A stretch of DNA of 64,000 bases from Chitinophaga polysaccharea (GCF_902150045.1 NZ_CABFVU010000003.1:682001-746000); one strand, 5' to 3'; shown: positions 42,594 to 51,145, counted from the first letter of the stretch. The notes: generated by a model not told the origin, from the letters alone. Translations and numbers: made by a program.

Positions 42594-43385
42594 ATGCTGA
42601 AAAGAACCAGTGCACTGCTTTTCCCGCTGGCCGCAGCCAGCCTGCTGTTCACAACAGGCAGCTGTCAGACAGGCGGCAGTCATGCAGGCAATAGCCCGGC
42701 CACCGACAGCACCGGTACCAATAAAGGCTTTGAACAGATCTTTGACGGTAAAACGCTGAACGGCTGGGAAGGTGATTCTGTTCACTGGCGGGCAGAGAAT
42801 GGTCATATTGTTGGTGAAGTAACACCGGAAACGCTGCTGAAGACCAATACCTTCCTCATCTGGAAAGGTGATCAGCCGGCAGACTTTGAGCTGACCTGCG
42901 AATTCAAAATCACCAGTGGTGGAAACAGCGGCATCAACTATCGCAGCGTTATGGTGGAAAATGTGCCGCATGCACTGAAAGGCTACCAGGCGGATATTGA
43001 TGGCGCTAACCGCTATACCGGTCAGAACTATGAAGAAAGAGGACGCACCACACTCGCCTACCGCGGACAAATTACCACCATCCCACAGGCAACTGATTCC
43101 TTAAAAGATGGGGTAAAAAACAATGCCTGGGCTCCTGCTGTGGTTACAGGCTCGCTCGGCAGCTCCGATTCGCTGAAAACACTTATTAAAAGCGAAGACT
43201 GGAACAAATGCCGGCTGGTGGTAAAAGGTAATCATCTCCAGCATTACATCAACGGCGTGCTGATGAGCGATGTTACCGATAACGATACTGTGAACGGGAA
43301 ATCCAAAGGCTTGCTGGGCGTACAGGTGCATGTGGGCCCACCTATGAAGGTGGAATACCGTGATATTATGCTTAAACGGCTTTGA
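42594..43385 (+). CDS. DUF1080 (3-keto-disaccharide hydrolase/lyase-type) lipoprotein
   Basis: The 263-residue protein has a lipobox (LLFTTGSC). The DUF1080 concanavalin-like fold starts at FEQIFDGKTLNGWEGDSVHWRAENGHIVGE and continues through DFELTCEFKITSGGNSGINYRS, KGYQADIDGANRYTGQNYEERG and LLGVQVHVGPPMKVEYRDI. Members are linked to cleavage of 3-keto-glycosides after oxidation at C3. Its surface or periplasmic location would suit a first attack on an oxidised substrate. It is the last gene of the locus and ends at a strong terminator. Confidence 0.88.
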   Translation: MLKRTSALLFPLAAASLLFTTGSCQTGGSHAGNSPATDSTGTNKGFEQIFDGKTLNGWEGDSVHWRAENGHIVGEVTPETLLKTNTFLIWKGDQPADFELTCEFKITSGGNSGINYRSVMVENVPHALKGYQADIDGANRYTGQNYEERGRTTLAYRGQITTIPQATDSLKDGVKNNAWAPAVVTGSLGSSDSLKTLIKSEDWNKCRLVVKGNHLQHYINGVLMSDVTDNDTVNGKSKGLLGVQVHVGPPMKVEYRDIMLKRL

Positions 43386-43404
43386 TCCTGGTATATACCG
43401 ATGG

Positions 43405-43436
43405 CGGCTGCAGTATATCACTGCAGCCGTTTTTTT
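43405..43436 (+). terminator. Rho-independent terminator of the SusC-DUF1080 locus
   Basis: A perfect 10-bp stem (CGGCTGCAGT / ACTGCAGCCG, 5-nt loop) is followed by seven T residues, 20 bp after the DUF1080 stop. Confidence 0.95.
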
Positions 43437-43548
43437 CGTGGAAACCAGGCACCTTTCTGTATAGCTACTCCCCGCAATAGTATGTTATATAACAACACCT
43501 ATCTCACTCTCCGATTTTTATTATCTTAGCCCCAAAAAACAGGAAACA

Positions 43549-44076
43549 ATGCAGCTATCGCTCGCCATAGACATGGACGAAACCATTGCCGACCCTATAA
43601 AAAAAGCCAGGGCATGGTATTACAGGGACTTCGGCAAAACATTCACTACAGAAGAGCTCCACGGCAAAACATTATCAGATATTCTGCCGGAAGAACATAA
43701 AGCAAAGATCAAGGAATACCTGAATACACCAGGCTTTTTCCGCGACCTGGAAATATTTCCCAACGCAGTGGAAGTAATAAAGGAACTGAATAAGAAATAC
43801 AAATTGTATATCGTTTCCGCCGCCATGGAGTTTCCTACTTCACTGAAAGATAAATACGACTGGCTGCAGGAGCATTTCCCTTTTCTCGACTGGCGGCAAT
43901 ACTGCCTCTGCGGTGATAAATCTATTGTACAAACAGACATTATGATAGATGATCTCATCCGCAACTTTACCAATTTCAAAGGCCGGCCTTTGCTGTATCA
44001 CGGGCATCATAATGTACATATAGAGGGTTATGAACGGATCATGGATTGGGAAGATGCAGCAAAGAAACTGTTGTAG
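43549..44076 (+). CDS. 5'(3')-deoxyribonucleotidase (HAD superfamily)
   Basis: The 175-residue protein starts LSLAIDMDETIADP, the HAD DxDxT nucleophile motif. Motif II is in LYIVSAAMEFPTSLKDKYDWLQEHFPFLDW, and the acidic motif is TDIMIDDLIRNF. The layout matches bacterial 5'-nucleotidase deoxy (C) proteins, which dephosphorylate dNMPs in the cytosol. A TATCTTAG element (43522-43529, one mismatch to the -7 consensus) lies just upstream. It is not linked to the glycan locus. Confidence 0.88.
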   Translation: MQLSLAIDMDETIADPIKKARAWYYRDFGKTFTTEELHGKTLSDILPEEHKAKIKEYLNTPGFFRDLEIFPNAVEVIKELNKKYKLYIVSAAMEFPTSLKDKYDWLQEHFPFLDWRQYCLCGDKSIVQTDIMIDDLIRNFTNFKGRPLLYHGHHNVHIEGYERIMDWEDAAKKLL

Positions 44077-44136
44077 TGTTACACGGCAGCACCTGTACGC
44101 CGTAAATTCGTAACTTCCTCTACGGACCACGCTTAA

Positions 44137-44697
44137 ATGCCGCTTTATATGGGAAAATTTTTTGACGATATTAAACCCGCACACCAGGACTTTATCGCTG
44201 CACAGAAACTATTTTTTGTTGCTTCCGCCCCGCTAAATGAGGAGGGCCATGTGAATCTTTCACCGAAAGGGCTCGACAGCTTCAGGGTACTTTCTTCCAA
44301 CCGGGTAGCCTATCTCGATATTGTTGGAAGCGGGAATGAAACATCGGCGCATCTCCGTGAAAATGGCCGTATTACATTTATGTTCTGTGCTTTCGACGGG
44401 CCGCCGAATATTCTCCGTTTATACGGTAAAGGCTATACGGTGTTGCCGGGCGATCCTGAATGGAAGGAATTATCTGCCTTGTTTACCTTACTGCCTGCCA
44501 CCCGGCAGATCATTGTAGCTGATATTCACAAAGTGCAAACCTCCTGCGGCTTCGGTGTTCCATTGTACGAATACACCGGTGAACGCGATCATGCCGCCAA
44601 ATGGGCCGAAAAGAAAGGCCCGGAAGGATTGGAAGCCTACAAGGCAGAAAAGAACCGGGTAAGCATGGATGGATTGCCTACGCCGCTGGGGGCGTAA
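44137..44697 (+). CDS. Pyridoxamine 5'-phosphate oxidase family (split-barrel flavin-binding) protein
   Basis: The 186-residue protein contains FIAAQKLFFVASAPLNEEGHVNLSPKGLDSFRVLSSNRVAYLDIVGSGNETSAHLRENGRITFMFC, the PNPOx-like split barrel seen in flavin- or F420-type proteins. Its exact activity is unknown. An alternative start at 44149 (MGKFFDD) is possible. TAAATTCG at 44103-44110 (one mismatch to TAnnTTTG) may be the -7 box. It is convergent with the PH-domain gene. Confidence 0.82.
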   Translation: MPLYMGKFFDDIKPAHQDFIAAQKLFFVASAPLNEEGHVNLSPKGLDSFRVLSSNRVAYLDIVGSGNETSAHLRENGRITFMFCAFDGPPNILRLYGKGYTVLPGDPEWKELSALFTLLPATRQIIVADIHKVQTSCGFGVPLYEYTGERDHAAKWAEKKGPEGLEAYKAEKNRVSMDGLPTPLGA

Positions 44698-44732
44698 CCG
44701 CAAGGCTGACGCCGGACAATTAATACAGCAAC

Positions 44733-44756
44733 AAAAAAGCCACCAGTGGTGGCTTT
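44733..44756 (-). terminator. Rho-independent terminator for the PH-domain gene
   Basis: AAAGCCACC-AGT-GGTGGCTTT is a perfect 9-bp stem; on the minus strand it is followed by six T residues. It lies 26 bp after the PH-domain stop, between two convergent genes. Confidence 0.85.
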
Positions 44757-44781
44757 GATATCTTAACACATCAATAAAAAA

Positions 44782-45162
44782 TTAGTTCAGCACATAATGC
44801 GCCAGCACTTTCTGCACTTCGTACACATCTACCGATTTGCTGAACTGCTTCTTGATACTGGGCTGTTCCTCGCCTGAGATCCAGATCTTCAGCTCCGCAT
44901 CCAGTTCAAATGTACCGGCTGTTTCCACGCTGAACCTTGAAATACTTTTGTAGGAAATACTGCGGTATTCTGTTTTACTACCGGTTAATCCCTGCTTATC
45001 AATAAGAATAAGCCGTTTATTGGTGAAGATAAAAGTATCCCTGATCAGCTTAAATCCCAGCTCCACCCGTTCCGTATCCAGCAAAAGCTTGCCATAATCC
45101 TTTGTTAGCTGCTCCTGGCTAACGGTAGCTGCATTGCCAATAAGGCCTGAAAAAAATCCCAT
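44782..45162 (-). CDS. Bacterial PH-domain protein (bPH_1 type)
   Basis: The 126-residue protein has the bacterial pleckstrin-homology pattern: LLLDTERVELGFKLIRDTFIFTNKRLILIDKQG, then KTEYRSISYKSISRFSVETAGTFELDAELKIWI and a final helix VYEVQKVLAHYVL. There is no signal peptide. The family forms ring-like oligomers and its role is unproven. A perfect inverted repeat TTACAA-ATA-TTGTAA (45202-45216) lies 40 bp upstream. Confidence 0.85.
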   Translation of the reverse strand: MGFFSGLIGNAATVSQEQLTKDYGKLLLDTERVELGFKLIRDTFIFTNKRLILIDKQGLTGSKTEYRSISYKSISRFSVETAGTFELDAELKIWISGEEQPSIKKQFSKSVDVYEVQKVLAHYVLN

Positions 45163-45223
45163 ATTAAAATGACGTTTGTTGTGGTGACAGGCTACAAGAT
45201 ATTACAAATATTGTAAATAGCGT

Positions 45224-45409
45224 TTATGCCTCATCTTTTGTGTTCCTTACGAGGCCAATACCCGATATAAAGAAAATGACGCCTATCACGGCGGCTACCA
45301 GCAACTGCCGCCAGTTCATATTCTGCTGGATAAAACCATAGCCGGCATAAATGAGACCTGCTATACCCAGGATAGTCAGGATAGTTCCGAAGAGTCTTTT
45401 TACATTCAT
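45224..45409 (-). CDS. Small two-helix membrane protein
   Basis: From the ATG at 45409 the product has 61 residues: MNVKRLFGTILTILGIAGLIYAGYGF, a short polar loop QQNMNWRQ, then LLVAAVIGVIFFISGIGLV and a charged tail RNTKDEA. Two membrane helices are clear. Similar small hydrophobic proteins are common in this group of bacteria, with no known role. A longer upstream frame exists but is not protein-like. An 8-bp perfect inverted repeat sits 9 bp before the start. Confidence 0.65.
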   Translation of the reverse strand: MNVKRLFGTILTILGIAGLIYAGYGFIQQNMNWRQLLVAAVIGVIFFISGIGLVRNTKDEA

Positions 45410-45417
45410 GGCTTGCG

Positions 45418-45440
45418 TTGTTTGATCATGAGTCAAACAA
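45418..45440 (-). promoter_or_regulatory. Inverted repeat just upstream of the small membrane protein
   Basis: TTGTTTGA and TCAAACAA form a perfect 8-bp inverted repeat with a 7-bp spacer, 9 bp before the ATG. It could be an operator or a leader hairpin covering the ribosome entry site. Confidence 0.35.
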
Positions 45441-45479
45441 TATCTGTGCCGTGCAGAAGCTGGTTCAACCGTGGGATGA

Positions 45480-46928
45480 TCACCAATCATCTGTCCGGAA
45501 AGACGAAGCGGGCAACCCTGCTGAATTATACAGATCTCCCTTTACCCAGTTCTTAAATCCATACCTTACCGCTACCGGCGCTGCTACTGTATCGCACTGC
45601 ACCTTTACCTGGTTCCGGTGTACAATAATTGCTGTAGCCGGGTGAAAAATATGATCAGCGCCGGCCACCTCAAATTGCGACAGTGCTTTATTCCCGGAAG
45701 TAAGCCCGTGCTTCACAAAATCAAAATAAAGATAGGCTGCCGGTCCTTTGATCTTCATCTTCCTGAAAACAGGCGAATTACAGTCAACCCCTTTTTGATG
45801 GTATGTTTTTGCCAGCGCCAGATACGCCAGCCGCTGGCTTACTACTGTTTTATCCGGCGGATGAATATACTTTTCTTCACCTGCATCAAGTATCACGGCC
45901 ATACCGGCATTAGGAATATCCTGCAAGGCAAGCAGCTGCGATTCCCTTAAAACAGCGGGTAACAGTTTATGATAGGGATCTGCATATCCGTAAGGCGCTA
46001 TCTGTACATAGTAGAAAGGAAGTGTTCCCCCACCCCACCGTGCTCTCCATTCCTTTACCATGGCGGGCAACAGCCTGCGGTAGAGTAACGGGTGCTCCCT
46101 GTTGGATTCTCCCTGGTACCATACAAATCCTTTTACCGTATAATCACATACCGGTAATATCATGGAATTAAAAAGAATGGATGGCGCATGCTCAGGATCC
46201 TTTTCGGGATCTTTAATCGTATCCGGCCTGCTGGTAAGCCACACTTCGGGGAAATGTGACAGCGTTTCCTCACTCATCCACGATTGTATTGCAGTTCCAC
46301 CCCAATAAGTAGCAATGATGCCTACGGGCACTTTTAGCTGCTCCTGCAAAGCGGTTGCATACTGGTATGCCACTGCGCTGAAACCGGGTGCAGTACCTGT
46401 ATCTGCTGCCTCCCAGCTACCACCGCAATCACTTAAAGGTGCCGGCGATACCACTTTAGGTACCCTGAACACATGTATTTCCGGGTGATGCGCCGCTGCT
46501 GCAATAATGGCCGCTGCATTTAGCACCGGCTGTTTCCTGTATCCTTTCAAAGGCATCTCCATATTGGATTGCCCCGAGCATACCCACACTTCTCCGATGA
46601 ATACATCTTTCACCGTCAGATGCGTTTCACTGCCTGTAAACTCAATGTTATAAGGCCCTCCGGCAGATGGTGTAGCTATAGCAGCTTCCCATTTCCCGGT
46701 GCTGTCGGCAACAACTGTATACTTCTTCGTTGTCCACCCCGGCGCAATATTTACCTGGCCTCCTTTCTCCGCCCATCCCCAAATTACGGCCTTTGTGCGT
46801 TGCTGCAATACCATATGGTCACTTATCACTGCCGGCAGTGATAAGTGACCGGAATGCAACTGTGCCAGGCTCCCCGGGGAAGAAAAGCACAGCATCAATA
46901 TGCTTAAAAAACCAATTCTTCCTGGCAT
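45480..46928 (-). CDS. Exported sialate O-acetylesterase-like SGNH hydrolase
   Basis: The 482-residue protein has a signal peptide (ending SPGSLAQ). The N-terminal part (LPAVISDHMVLQQRTKAVIWGWAEKG) and the nucleophile block VWVCSGQSNMEMPL are hallmarks of the sialate 9-O-acetylesterase family. Further blocks are YQYATALQEQLKVPVGIIATYWGGTAIQSW, GFVWYQGESN and IHPPDKTVVSQRLA, with the catalytic Asp/His near the last. It would remove acetyl groups from glycans in the periplasm. Its start overlaps the GH110 end by 25 bp, so the two are translated together. Confidence 0.9.
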   Translation of the reverse strand: MPGRIGFLSILMLCFSSPGSLAQLHSGHLSLPAVISDHMVLQQRTKAVIWGWAEKGGQVNIAPGWTTKKYTVVADSTGKWEAAIATPSAGGPYNIEFTGSETHLTVKDVFIGEVWVCSGQSNMEMPLKGYRKQPVLNAAAIIAAAAHHPEIHVFRVPKVVSPAPLSDCGGSWEAADTGTAPGFSAVAYQYATALQEQLKVPVGIIATYWGGTAIQSWMSEETLSHFPEVWLTSRPDTIKDPEKDPEHAPSILFNSMILPVCDYTVKGFVWYQGESNREHPLLYRRLLPAMVKEWRARWGGGTLPFYYVQIAPYGYADPYHKLLPAVLRESQLLALQDIPNAGMAVILDAGEEKYIHPPDKTVVSQRLAYLALAKTYHQKGVDCNSPVFRKMKIKGPAAYLYFDFVKHGLTSGNKALSQFEVAGADHIFHPATAIIVHRNQVKVQCDTVAAPVAVRYGFKNWVKGDLYNSAGLPASSFRTDDW

Positions 46929-48751
46929 TGTATTTCTTTCTTCTCCATAAATTTAAATTCCACATTCTTTCCGGGGAGGTCGGCAGCTACCTTGTTCTTT
47001 TCAATACGTACATTCCTGCATCCCGACAGGTAAAAGGCTGCCTTCCGGGTATGATAGGGTTTGTAGTCGTAACTCCTGATAAGATCATTGCCGGTAAACT
47101 GCAACCCATTCACCGATTGTGCAAATAATATGGGATAGTCGAACACGTGGAAGCGGTTTCCTTCTATCCGTATATTTTTATGGTACAGCGGCGTATGATC
47201 GTTCATGACAGGGATCTCCGGGTAAATGCTGATCACGGCTTCGGTAAACTGGTAGTCGGATGTATTACACGGCGCAAGAAAGGTATTTCCCTTTATCAGC
47301 AGATCAGTAACAGCGCCTGATTCATACCAGGAATTCACATCACCCGCTACCAGGATGGCAGAACCGCTGGATGCGAAGCTGTTGTTTTCGATGATCACTT
47401 TTTTAGGTGTGGTGACCAGCAGCCCCCTGGCGCGACAGCTTTCAAAAACCGAATGGCGGACAGTAACAGCCGGTGTCCAGCTCATATTTTCCAGGCCATC
47501 CTTTTCGTTTACATGTGCCGGTATTTCCCCAGAAAAGGTCAGCTCAAAATCCGTGGTATTGATCTTCCGGAAGGCAGTCACCTTTGCTTTACCGGTGGTT
47601 GCCAGTGAATGATGATCTATAAACGTGATATCATCTCCTGCTTCCGCCCATTCCATCCCAACGCTCATAGGCTCCATAAAACGGCATAGCAGCCTGTTTT
47701 TAGCCGGTTTGGCGATGATCCGCACATAAGTGCCATGCACATTGATCGGATCGTCCATAAGGCCTCCGAAACGGCAGCTGTCGATCCGGATGTTCCCCCT
47801 GCAATTGGAAAAATGCAAACCATCATCATGACCGCTGAAATACCTGTCTTTTTTTGTATTGGGAATTATGGAGATGTTTTTAAAGCTCAGCTCCTCCGTG
47901 TACTGCGATAATATCCCCAACCCTGCGCAATGATAGCCTGTCACATTTTCCATGTCGATATGATCGCTGTGCGTAACAAAGATCATGGCATGGTCCCTGG
48001 CGTTATGACGCAGTACCAGGATATTGCCGGGCGATGGCTTCCTTTTAAACGGGTATAGCAGGCGTACTACGCCGTTATCCATAACAGTAGCTTTATAGCC
48101 CCGCCAGCCCGGTCCCAGGGCGCTGGGGTCATCGCCTGTTCTGTAGGCGATAAGACGGGTGCCTTTCTCATATTCCATCACCCCGGTAATTTTCCCGCTC
48201 CAGCCTTCGGCAGCAAACTGCAGCTGCCCGTTTACAATGGTGCAGGGATATTGTGCGGTGTCAATACGTACATCTATATACGAAGCGTTGGTATCCAGCA
48301 CCGAAGCCTGCGCCGTAAGCGGGTAATCCCAGTCGATGGAAAAATTACGAAGCGTAACATGACTGCTGCGCTCAATCGTAAACGGCTGTATACGGCCATG
48401 ATACACCAGCTCGGCCCCTGCGCCTTCTATCACCAGCTTCTTAAACCCTTCAATCATAATGGCGTTGAACTTCGGGTTGATGTCTGATGTATTGGATTCA
48501 TAATACACTTTCTCCACTGCATGTTGAGGCCAGAAGTCGTACCGCCCTGCAGGGAAGAACAACAAGGGGTTTTCCTTTTGACGGCAGGCTTCCAGCGCCG
48601 CTTTCATGGCGTTTACCGCATCGGCGCGGCTGTTCGCCCGGGCGCCGAAACTGGTTACGTATACGGTATCGTAGGCAGCGGCTCCCTGCGTGTATTGCCC
48701 CAACAACAGCATGGCTGTTAAAATGAATATCCCGTTTAAATATCTATGCAT
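46904..48751 (-). CDS. Exported alpha-1,3-galactosidase-like protein, GH110 family
   Basis: The 615-residue protein has a signal peptide (ending QYTQGAAA) and a right-handed parallel beta-helix. The GH110 core is SGHDDGLHFSNCRGNIRIDSC followed by FGGLMDDPINVHGTYVRI, with the acidic residues expected at the active site. GH110 enzymes release alpha-1,3-linked galactose, as in blood-group B or linear alpha-Gal structures. The gene lies downstream of a SusC/SusD pair but is parted from it by a deleted group II intron. Its ATG lies about 6-10 bp after the intron 3' end. Confidence 0.88.
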   Translation of the reverse strand: MHRYLNGIFILTAMLLLGQYTQGAAAYDTVYVTSFGARANSRADAVNAMKAALEACRQKENPLLFFPAGRYDFWPQHAVEKVYYESNTSDINPKFNAIMIEGFKKLVIEGAGAELVYHGRIQPFTIERSSHVTLRNFSIDWDYPLTAQASVLDTNASYIDVRIDTAQYPCTIVNGQLQFAAEGWSGKITGVMEYEKGTRLIAYRTGDDPSALGPGWRGYKATVMDNGVVRLLYPFKRKPSPGNILVLRHNARDHAMIFVTHSDHIDMENVTGYHCAGLGILSQYTEELSFKNISIIPNTKKDRYFSGHDDGLHFSNCRGNIRIDSCRFGGLMDDPINVHGTYVRIIAKPAKNRLLCRFMEPMSVGMEWAEAGDDITFIDHHSLATTGKAKVTAFRKINTTDFELTFSGEIPAHVNEKDGLENMSWTPAVTVRHSVFESCRARGLLVTTPKKVIIENNSFASSGSAILVAGDVNSWYESGAVTDLLIKGNTFLAPCNTSDYQFTEAVISIYPEIPVMNDHTPLYHKNIRIEGNRFHVFDYPILFAQSVNGLQFTGNDLIRSYDYKPYHTRKAAFYLSGCRNVRIEKNKVAADLPGKNVEFKFMEKKEIQCQEELVF

Positions 48752-48794
48752 AATCAGTAAGTAAACCCGGGCATCTCAGCCCGAGATTCTGTTA

Positions 48795-48828
48795 GAACCG
48801 TGCGTAACAGTCTCCCGTTACACGGCTC
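48795..48828 (-). ncRNA. Group II intron domain V
   Basis: This is exactly 34 nt, with outer pairs GAGCCGT/ACGGTTC, an inner stem and a GAGA (GNRA) tetraloop, the catalytic hairpin layout of group II introns. It appears intact, so the ribozyme core could still fold if the rest were supplied. Confidence 0.8.
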
Positions 48829-48834
48829 CGGTTA

Positions 48835-49155
48835 TCAAATCGTTGGTTTCGATCCTAAGAGTGCCCAGTGGGCAAAGAGCGTGGGCTGTCGGACGGATAT
48901 TCCGTGCAACCACCGTATCGCTTTCATTTCACTGGCTCTCAGGTGCTTGTATTTTCGTCTTGCCCGGCGCGCAAGTTTTACATTGACTATGTGCATATAA
49001 TTCACAAGTGTTGCTTTGTAAAATTTACTGTAGTAATTAATCCAGCCGGTTAATACCGGATTGATCTCTGCCGCTACTTCCTGCAATGTATTCGTCGTTC
49101 GTTTCAGCACTTCCCATTTACCCATCTTCTCATTCATCGAGCGCATTCGACCCAA
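48835..49155 (-). pseudogene. Group II intron maturase/reverse transcriptase, C-terminal fragment
   Basis: Only the last 100 or so residues remain. They contain EINPVLTGWINYYSKFYKATL, then RRARRKYKHLRASEMKAIRWLHGI and the terminal LFAHWALLG, the maturase (GIIM) domain of bacterial intron-encoded proteins. The reverse transcriptase palm with its YADD box is gone, as is any start context. The remnant cannot splice or move the intron by itself. The break lies near 49155, where the frame meets unrelated domain I-like sequence. Confidence 0.85.
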
Positions 49156-49412
49156 TGCTTACTGCCGGTAGCCAGTTGGTAAATGTCCTTGCAGCTTGAT
49201 ATTTTCTCTTAACATGCCGGCGACAGGTTCTCCTGTTCCCGGTAAACGCCTGTGTTAAGATCACGCTGTCTATACGCCGGATGCCACAGCAACAGTAATC
49301 AGGTAACTTTGCTGCTTGTCCCAATGACGGTACTGGACATTGGTTTTGACATCTTCTTACCCTTTCGACGCCTCTATCGACAGTTCACAGTGTTCGTCTT
49401 CTTAACACACAC

Positions 49413-49595
49413 CTGACATATTTAATATGCCTTTTCCTTTCATGCTCACTACCACAACTCTTAATTGCAGCAGCTGAAGGTGGTTTGAGGGCTGCTCCTG
49501 AAAACCGCCCCCGATGGGCCTGCCATCATCATTTACCCAGCATTGAATATCTATGATCAAAGAACTAATTTGATAACAGCATCCATTCAGGACAC
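49413..49595 (-). other. Flank between SusD and the intron with an open reading-frame remnant
   Basis: After the SusD stop the minus strand has an open frame of about 50 codons reading DDGRPIGGGFQEQPSNHLQL and ending at a stop just inside the intron. The wording looks protein-like, but no start, ribosome site or family is recognised. It may be the stub of a gene cut by the intron or by the deletion. Nothing else is visible here. Confidence 0.3.
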
Positions 49596-51134
49596 TCAAT
49601 ACCCCGGATTTTGTACCAGTTTTGGATTCAGATCTATTTCCCCCTGTGGAACAGGCCACAGGTAAAGCGCATCCACAAAGTGGCGCACATCCAGCTGCTG
49701 GCCTGTCATCGTTCTGATCACGGCTCCATCCATCAGTTGCCTGGCAATGCCCCAGCGGCGGATATCCGAATAGTAAATGCCTTCAAATGCCAGCTCTATC
49801 CTTCTTTCATGACGGATAATATCCCGCATCTGTTCTTTTGTTTTACCTGCAGGTACAGGCGGCATGTCCACACCTTTCCTGGCCCTCACCTGGTTAATGG
49901 CGTCATACACTGCTGCAGTGGCGCCGTTTGTTTCGTTCTCCGCTTCTGCATACAGCAGCAACAGGTCGGCATAGCGGAATACGATGTAGTTCAACGGAGA
50001 ATCGCCCCAGTTAAAGCCGTCTACGGTGAGCACATGTTTCCTTGGCAGGTAACCGATGAAGGTAGATTTTGCGCCGCCTACTTTGATATTATCGTATGGA
50101 ATTCCCTTCCATACGGAACCGGGGCGGATAATGGTATAATCCAGCCGCGGGTCCCTGTCTTTAAACGGGTTGGCAGGATCATAACCGGAAGTGGGATCTG
50201 TGATCATCTTCCCGTTCTTCATCTCATAACTGTTCACCAGATCCTGCGTGGGGTATGCCTGATCCCAGCCTTTCCCGAAAGAGCTTTGGGGGCCCATAAA
50301 TCCATCGAGCGGACTACCTTCTCCCAAACCCGGACCGGCATACTGCACATCAAATATCACTTCCGCATTATTTTCCGCAGCCACATCGGTGAACATGGCT
50401 TCATAGTTATCATACAGTTTGTACTGGCCCTTGTCGATCAGCTGTTTGGCTACAGCCGCTACCTGCTGGTACCGCTTTGCCAGCAGCAGCGCTTTGACTT
50501 TGAGCATCATTGCAGCGCCAAGTGTAGCCCTTCCGGTGTTGGCTTTATCATATACAGCTGGCAGGGCTTTGGCGGCTTCATCGCATTGTGCTTCTACAAA
50601 ATCCAGCACTTCATCACGGGTATTCCTGCCGGGAAGATCGGCGCCAAGTTGCAGGGTATGTTCAATAAGCGGCACGCCCCCGTAATAATCGGCGAGGTTG
50701 TAATAAAACAATGCGCGTAAGAACTGCGCCTCTGCCAGCAGCCGGGCCTTCAGGGTTTCATCCATTTTTATGCCCGGTACTTTTTCCAGCGCCAGGTTGG
50801 CTTTGTAGATACCGTTATACAGCTGCACCCATTTATCATTTACAGGAGTGATAAGTGTAGGCAGCAGGTTGCCTTTGGAAATACCTCCGTAACCTTCCAG
50901 GTAATCGCTCCAGATCCAGGCGTTGGGCGTCATACCATCTGTCATAGGGTTATAGCCATAGATCTGGTAGTTATGCTGCATCTGCTCATAAATAGCGGTG
51001 ATGCCGGAAAGCGCGTCTGCATCGGATTTCCAGAAGTTGGTATCGGACAACTGGTCTGATGGCTTGGAATTCAGGAAGTCTTTTGTGCATCCTGCCAGCA
51101 GGATGATATATAGTGCAAGCGTTATTTTCTTCAT
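49596..51134 (-). CDS. RagB/SusD family glycan-binding lipoprotein
   Basis: The ATG at 51134 gives 512 residues; a TTG three codons upstream is less likely. The lipobox is ILLAGC. Blocks typical of SusD are WVQLYNGIYKANLALEKVPGI, AEAQFLRALFYYNLADYYGGVPLI, YIVFRYADLLLLYAEAENETNG and HERRIELAFEGIYYSDIRRWGIA. It is the surface lid of the SusC encoded directly upstream (11 bp gap). With GH110 and the esterase downstream it suggests import of alpha-galactosyl-capped, acetylated glycans. Confidence 0.95.
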   Translation of the reverse strand: MKKITLALYIILLAGCTKDFLNSKPSDQLSDTNFWKSDADALSGITAIYEQMQHNYQIYGYNPMTDGMTPNAWIWSDYLEGYGGISKGNLLPTLITPVNDKWVQLYNGIYKANLALEKVPGIKMDETLKARLLAEAQFLRALFYYNLADYYGGVPLIEHTLQLGADLPGRNTRDEVLDFVEAQCDEAAKALPAVYDKANTGRATLGAAMMLKVKALLLAKRYQQVAAVAKQLIDKGQYKLYDNYEAMFTDVAAENNAEVIFDVQYAGPGLGEGSPLDGFMGPQSSFGKGWDQAYPTQDLVNSYEMKNGKMITDPTSGYDPANPFKDRDPRLDYTIIRPGSVWKGIPYDNIKVGGAKSTFIGYLPRKHVLTVDGFNWGDSPLNYIVFRYADLLLLYAEAENETNGATAAVYDAINQVRARKGVDMPPVPAGKTKEQMRDIIRHERRIELAFEGIYYSDIRRWGIARQLMDGAVIRTMTGQQLDVRHFVDALYLWPVPQGEIDLNPKLVQNPGY

Positions 51135-51145
51135 GGTACACAAGT

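Larger units (their letters stand above)
48757..49412 (-). mobile_element. Internally deleted group II intron
   Basis: The minus strand begins with GTGTG-TTAAG (49410-49412), fitting the group II 5' consensus GUGYG. It runs through domain I-like sequence including GGGAACAGGAGAACC. It continues with the C-terminal end of the maturase gene and closes with a 34-nt domain V, a domain VI stem (CTCGGGC / GCCCGGG at 48766-48785) and a 3' end TTTACTTAC near 48757-48761. At about 655 bp it lacks most of the reverse transcriptase and probably domains II-III. It lies in transcription sense between SusD and GH110. Ends are uncertain by a few bases. Confidence 0.75.

Noticed and set aside
49130..49324. 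Small minus-strand open frame within the intron 5' part
   Set aside because: It overlaps structured intron RNA (domain I-like) and reads through it without family resemblance; not a gene.
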